Source: Actinopolymorpha sp. NPDC004070 (GTDB lineage Bacteria; Actinomycetota; Actinomycetes; Propionibacteriales; Actinopolymorphaceae). Taken from it: a stretch of 64,000 nt of DNA. The position numbers were made by a program, and so were the translations under genes. The notes under the pieces were generated by a model. The model did no database searches. It saw only the letters and a list, made by a program, of their open reading frames with translations, and had not been told where the DNA came from. Location: positions 372,001-436,000 of the forward strand of contig NZ_JBEXMJ010000003.1 in the NCBI RefSeq assembly GCF_040610475.1, read 5' to 3'. Below, piece after piece: positions 61,105 through 64,000 of this stretch. Position 1 is the stretch's first letter. Every line of letters starts with the position of its first letter.

Positions 61105-63288
61105 ATGAACCAGTCGAACGAGTCGAACCAGTCCCAGGGACCGTCCCGCCGCTCGTTGCTCTACGGAGCCGCCGTCATGGCCGGCTCCGCGATGTTGGCG
61201 GGGTGCAGTGGCGACGGCGGCACGAAGTCGTCCGAGGGTGACAACGGCAAGTCCGGCGGAGGGTCGGGCAAGAGCCAGAGCCCGTCGAACGCGAAGGGTT
61301 CGGCGACCAAGCCACTGACGCCGCCCTCCACCCTGCACGAGGCGCCGAGCCTGGCCGCACTGGTCAAGGCGGGCAAGCTTCCCGCGCTCAAGGACCGCCT
61401 GCCCGACCACCCCTACGTCCTGCCGCACAACTGGGTGACCCCCGGCAAGTACGGCGGTCAGCTCAACCTCGTCGACATGACGACGGCGGGTGGCACCTAC
61501 GGCTCGGTCCGCGAGCACATGTACGGCTTCTCGCCGCTGCGCTGGCTCAACGACGGCCAGGACGTCGGGCCCGGCCTGGCGGAGAGCTTCGAGTCCAACG
61601 CCGAAGCCACCCAGTGGACGTTCCACTTCCGCAAGGGGCTGAAGTGGTCCGACGGCCAGCCGTGGACAACCGCCGACGTGATGTTCTGGTGGGAGGACTG
61701 GACCCTCTACCCGGGTACCGGCCAGGTGCCGCCGGACGAGCTACGGTCGGGCAGCGGCAAGGTCGCGAAGCTCGAGGCGCCGGACGCGCAGACCCTGGTC
61801 GTCACCTTCGACAAGCCTGCTCCGATGCTCGCCCAGCAGATGGCCGCTTACGCCAACGGCGGCGACGGTGGAAACGGCCGGATCTGGTCGATGCCGAAGC
61901 ACTACCTCAAGCAGTACCACCCCAAGTACACCCCAAGCGTCGGTGAGGACTGGGCCTCCGCGGGTGGTGACTTCGTCAAGCGCTACCTGTTCGCCACGAA
62001 CCCCGACTGTCCGACGATGACCGGCTGGAAGCTGAAGAGCCTCAAAGAGGGGAGCTCCATGGTGTGGGAGCGCAACCCCTACTACTACGAGGTCGACAAG
62101 GAAGGGAACCAGCTTCCCTACGTGGACGAGGTTCGGGTCACCCTCACCTCCGACCAGCAGGTCGCGCTGCTCCAGATCCAGACCGGCAAGATCGACTTCG
62201 CCCACTGTTCGTTCATGGGCATCGGTCTCGGTGAGTACGCCGGCATCAAGAGCTCCTCGGCCAAGGCCAACACGAGCATCCAGCTGTGGAACAGCGGGTC
62301 GGGCACCGGGCAGATGTTCTTCCTCAACTACGACTACCAGGACCCGAAGCTGCGCAAGCTCTTCCGCGAGCCGAAGTTCCGGCAGGCACTCTCCCACGCC
62401 GTGGATCGGTCGAAGATCCAGAAGGCCATCTACTTCAACCAGGGCACGCCCACCACCGGCACCGCGAGCCCGGCGTCGACGGAGTTCAACGCCGACCAGC
62501 AGGGCAAGCAGGACTACCAGAAGTGGCGCAGCAGCTATCTGAAGTACGACCCCGCGAAGGCCAAGCAGCTGCTGGACGAGCTGAACGTCAAGGACACCGA
62601 CGGCGACGGGTGGCGGGAGCTGCCCGACGGTTCCAAGCTGGCGCTGGAGATCGACTTTCCCGCCGACGAGGGACCGGACGCCAAGAAGGTCGACGCGTAC
62701 ATGGAGAACGACTGGAAGGCGGTCGGCCTGAACGTCAAGCGGGTCCCGATCCCGCCGAACTCCTTCGACGACCAGTGGACCTCCGGAAAGCTGATGGGCC
62801 ACACGAACTGGGAAGTGTCCAACGTCGGCAGCAACCTCGTCCAGCCGTACTGGATCGTGCCGATCGAGAGCTCTCGCTGGGCGCCGCTGGAAGGCCAGTA
62901 CTACGCCGTGCGGGGCTCGGACCTGGAGACCAAGGAACGAGACGTCGACCCCTACAAGCGCCACCCTCCGCGGATGGAGCCGGAGAAGGGCGGGCCGATC
63001 GAGCGGATGTGGAAGTTCTACGACCAGGCGAAGGTCGAGCCGGACCCGGTCAAACGGAGCAGCCTGATCTGGCAACTGCTCAAGATCCACATCAACGAGG
63101 GGCCGTTCTTCCAGGGCAGTGTCGGCAACTATCCGGTGATGGAGGTCCACAAGAAGGACCTGCACAACGTGCCTACGCACGACAACCTCGCGTTCGGCGG
63201 CCTGACCGGCCCCTGGGGCCACCCGACTCCCGCGGTGTACGACCCGGAGTGCTTCTACTGGGAGGACCCCGGCAAGCACAACGTCTGA
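61105..63288 (+). CDS. ABC transporter substrate-binding lipoprotein, family 5
   Basis: 727 residues. A twin-arginine-like SRRSLLYG is followed by a lipobox LAGC (Cys34) and a Gly/Ser/Lys-rich spacer. The rest is a family 5 (DppA/OppA-type) receptor: GLAESFESNAEATQWTFHFRKGLKWSDGQPWTTADVMFWWED, EPKFRQALSHAVDRSKI, and FPADEGPDAKKVDAYMENDWKAVGLNVK. It is large for the family and carries extra aromatic segments, as in receptors for oligosaccharides or glycosides rather than peptides. No permease genes follow before the window end. AAGGGAAG precedes the ATG. Confidence 0.92.
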   Translation: MNQSNESNQSQGPSRRSLLYGAAVMAGSAMLAGCSGDGGTKSSEGDNGKSGGGSGKSQSPSNAKGSATKPLTPPSTLHEAPSLAALVKAGKLPALKDRLPDHPYVLPHNWVTPGKYGGQLNLVDMTTAGGTYGSVREHMYGFSPLRWLNDGQDVGPGLAESFESNAEATQWTFHFRKGLKWSDGQPWTTADVMFWWEDWTLYPGTGQVPPDELRSGSGKVAKLEAPDAQTLVVTFDKPAPMLAQQMAAYANGGDGGNGRIWSMPKHYLKQYHPKYTPSVGEDWASAGGDFVKRYLFATNPDCPTMTGWKLKSLKEGSSMVWERNPYYYEVDKEGNQLPYVDEVRVTLTSDQQVALLQIQTGKIDFAHCSFMGIGLGEYAGIKSSSAKANTSIQLWNSGSGTGQMFFLNYDYQDPKLRKLFREPKFRQALSHAVDRSKIQKAIYFNQGTPTTGTASPASTEFNADQQGKQDYQKWRSSYLKYDPAKAKQLLDELNVKDTDGDGWRELPDGSKLALEIDFPADEGPDAKKVDAYMENDWKAVGLNVKRVPIPPNSFDDQWTSGKLMGHTNWEVSNVGSNLVQPYWIVPIESSRWAPLEGQYYAVRGSDLETKERDVDPYKRHPPRMEPEKGGPIERMWKFYDQAKVEPDPVKRSSLIWQLLKIHINEGPFFQGSVGNYPVMEVHKKDLHNVPTHDNLAFGGLTGPWGHPTPAVYDPECFYWEDPGKHNV

Positions 63289-63305
63289 CGGCCGGCAAAC
63301 GTCCG

Positions 63306-63337
63306 GGCCCGCCTGCTCCCGCCGGAGCGGGCGGGCC
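63306..63337 (+). terminator. 14-bp hairpin after the binding-protein gene
   Basis: GGCCCGCCTGCTCC (63306-63319) pairs with GGAGCGGGCGGGCC (63324-63337) with one G-T pair and a CGCC loop. It separates the lipoprotein gene from the convergent GntR gene. Confidence 0.8.
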
Positions 63338-63349
63338 GGCGTCCACGGC

Positions 63350-64000
63350 TCAGCCGGGACGGTTCTCCGTCGCGGCGGGGTCACGGTCTGGCAGGTTGAG
63401 CCGTTTCAGTCGCTCGTACGCCCCACTGATGTGTTTGTCGATCGCGTCCTGCGCGGCCTGCGGGTCGCCGAGCGCGAGGGCGTTCCGAAGCTCCAGGTGC
63501 TCAACGTGCCCTACATCGAGAAAGTCCGGAAAGCTGGCGTTGCGGGCGCGGAGGAAGACCGTCACCTGTCCGCGGATGGATGCCCACACCCGCTGTACCC
63601 GGCTGTGCCCGCAGTACGCGTAGATGATGTCGTGAAACCGAATGTCGAGCTGGGCGGCGTCCTCGGGATCGGGCGTGGTGTGCACCTTCTTCATCTGCTC
63701 GAGCACGGCGTCCATCTCCGCAAAGCCCTCGCCCCGCATCCGGGTGCAAGCTCGACTTGCGGCCAGCCGTTCGATGGCGCCGCGAAGAGTGTGCACCTCC
63801 TCGATGTCGGCCTTGGTCAGCGTGCTCACGAACGCGCCCCGGTGGCGGCGGAGTTCGACGTGTCCCTCCTCTTCCAGACGCGCGAACGCCTGCCGGATCG
63901 GGCCACGGCTCACCTGGAGGGCGTCGGCCAGCTGGGACTCCTTGAGGTGCTCGCCGGGCTGGAACCGTCCCGTGGTGATCATCTCGCGGAGTACGTCGGT
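63350..64000 (-). CDS. GntR regulator, FadR/FCD type (5' end outside window)
   Basis: At least 216 residues are present, with the first codons beyond the right edge (TDVLREMITTGRFQPGEHL continues from the edge). Winged helix ESQLADALQVSRGPIRQAFARLEEEGHVELRRHRGAFVS, then an FCD domain with the metal-site residues in LDIRFHDIIYAYCGHSRVQ and HVEHLELRNALALGDPQAA. Such proteins sense organic acids or sugar acids. It converges with the lipoprotein gene, and its target may be off-window. Confidence 0.9.
   Translation of the reverse strand, partial: TDVLREMITTGRFQPGEHLKESQLADALQVSRGPIRQAFARLEEEGHVELRRHRGAFVSTLTKADIEEVHTLRGAIERLAASRACTRMRGEGFAEMDAVLEQMKKVHTTPDPEDAAQLDIRFHDIIYAYCGHSRVQRVWASIRGQVTVFLRARNASFPDFLDVGHVEHLELRNALALGDPQAAQDAIDKHISGAYERLKRLNLPDRDPAATENRPG

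Overview
The window is 64 kb of GC-rich DNA with dense, short-spaced genes, frequent ATGA/GTGA start-stop overlaps, Tat and lipobox signals, and regulator types (SARP-like, HxlR, GntR, GlnR-type box) typical of a filamentous or soil actinomycete. A Propionibacteriales-like host (Kribbella/Actinopolymorpha type) is a guess from overall gene flavour, not shown by any marker gene here. No rRNA, tRNA, CRISPR array or intact insertion sequence was seen.

Layout. 1-5.2 kb is a decayed zone: the end of an SDR gene, back-to-back scraps of a Clp ATPase and an F420-type (LLM) oxidoreductase, an intact SRPBCC + zinc alcohol dehydrogenase pair, a receiver-domain/DUF4855 chimera and a transposase OrfA remnant. 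5.1-12.9 kb is a nitrogen module: a textbook-spaced GlnR-type box, ureABCFGD (no ureE), then, convergent, an NCS1-type permease with a cysteine-rich tail and an aliphatic amidase (amiE). Both arms end in ammonia release.

13.1-21.4 kb is the most interesting locus: a minus-strand thiazole/oxazole-modified peptide (TOMM) gene cluster. A SARP-like regulator is followed by a 141-aa precursor whose C-terminal core is ten consecutive heterocyclisable residues (2 Ser + 8 Cys), then a SagB-type dehydrogenase, a HemN/HemW-like radical SAM protein, an E1-like/leader-binding protein, a YcaO cyclodehydratase, an SDR, a JmjC/cupin oxygenase and a small HD-like protein. Almost all are translationally coupled. 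Three heptamer repeats at exact 11-bp spacing, the architecture of SARP operators, lie just upstream of the precursor.

21.5-23.1 kb is a second scrapyard: a GntR-FCD scrap, an alpha-galactosidase (GH27-like) pseudogene with an in-frame stop, and a vapBC-like pair with a broken toxin. 23.2-31.7 kb holds a secreted metallopeptidase, a DinB-like protein, a PhyH dioxygenase, a membrane-anchored HTH protein coupled to a deacetylase/GT2 fusion, a two-domain PH-like protein and a small membrane protein. 31.9-44.4 kb is a carbohydrate locus: GH3 enzyme, two secreted proteins, a phosphodiester glycosidase-type protein, and a minus-strand operon of binding protein, two permeases, two Gfo/Idh/MocA dehydrogenases and a HutC-type GntR regulator. 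Palindromes of the form TTGGTA-NN-TACCAA at both ends suggest one local regulon.

44.7-51.8 kb holds a DrrAB-like exporter, NmrA, GPP34 and DHFR-like genes, an HxlR regulator with a perfect 15-bp palindrome, DUF429 and a beta-propeller protein. 52-59.3 kb holds a membrane kinase-like protein, a small membrane protein, an astacin-like protease with six 54-residue tandem repeats, and secreted proteins. 59.4-64 kb holds a sugar isomerase, a nitroreductase, a family-5 lipoprotein with a LacI-type operator, and the edge of a FadR-type GntR gene.
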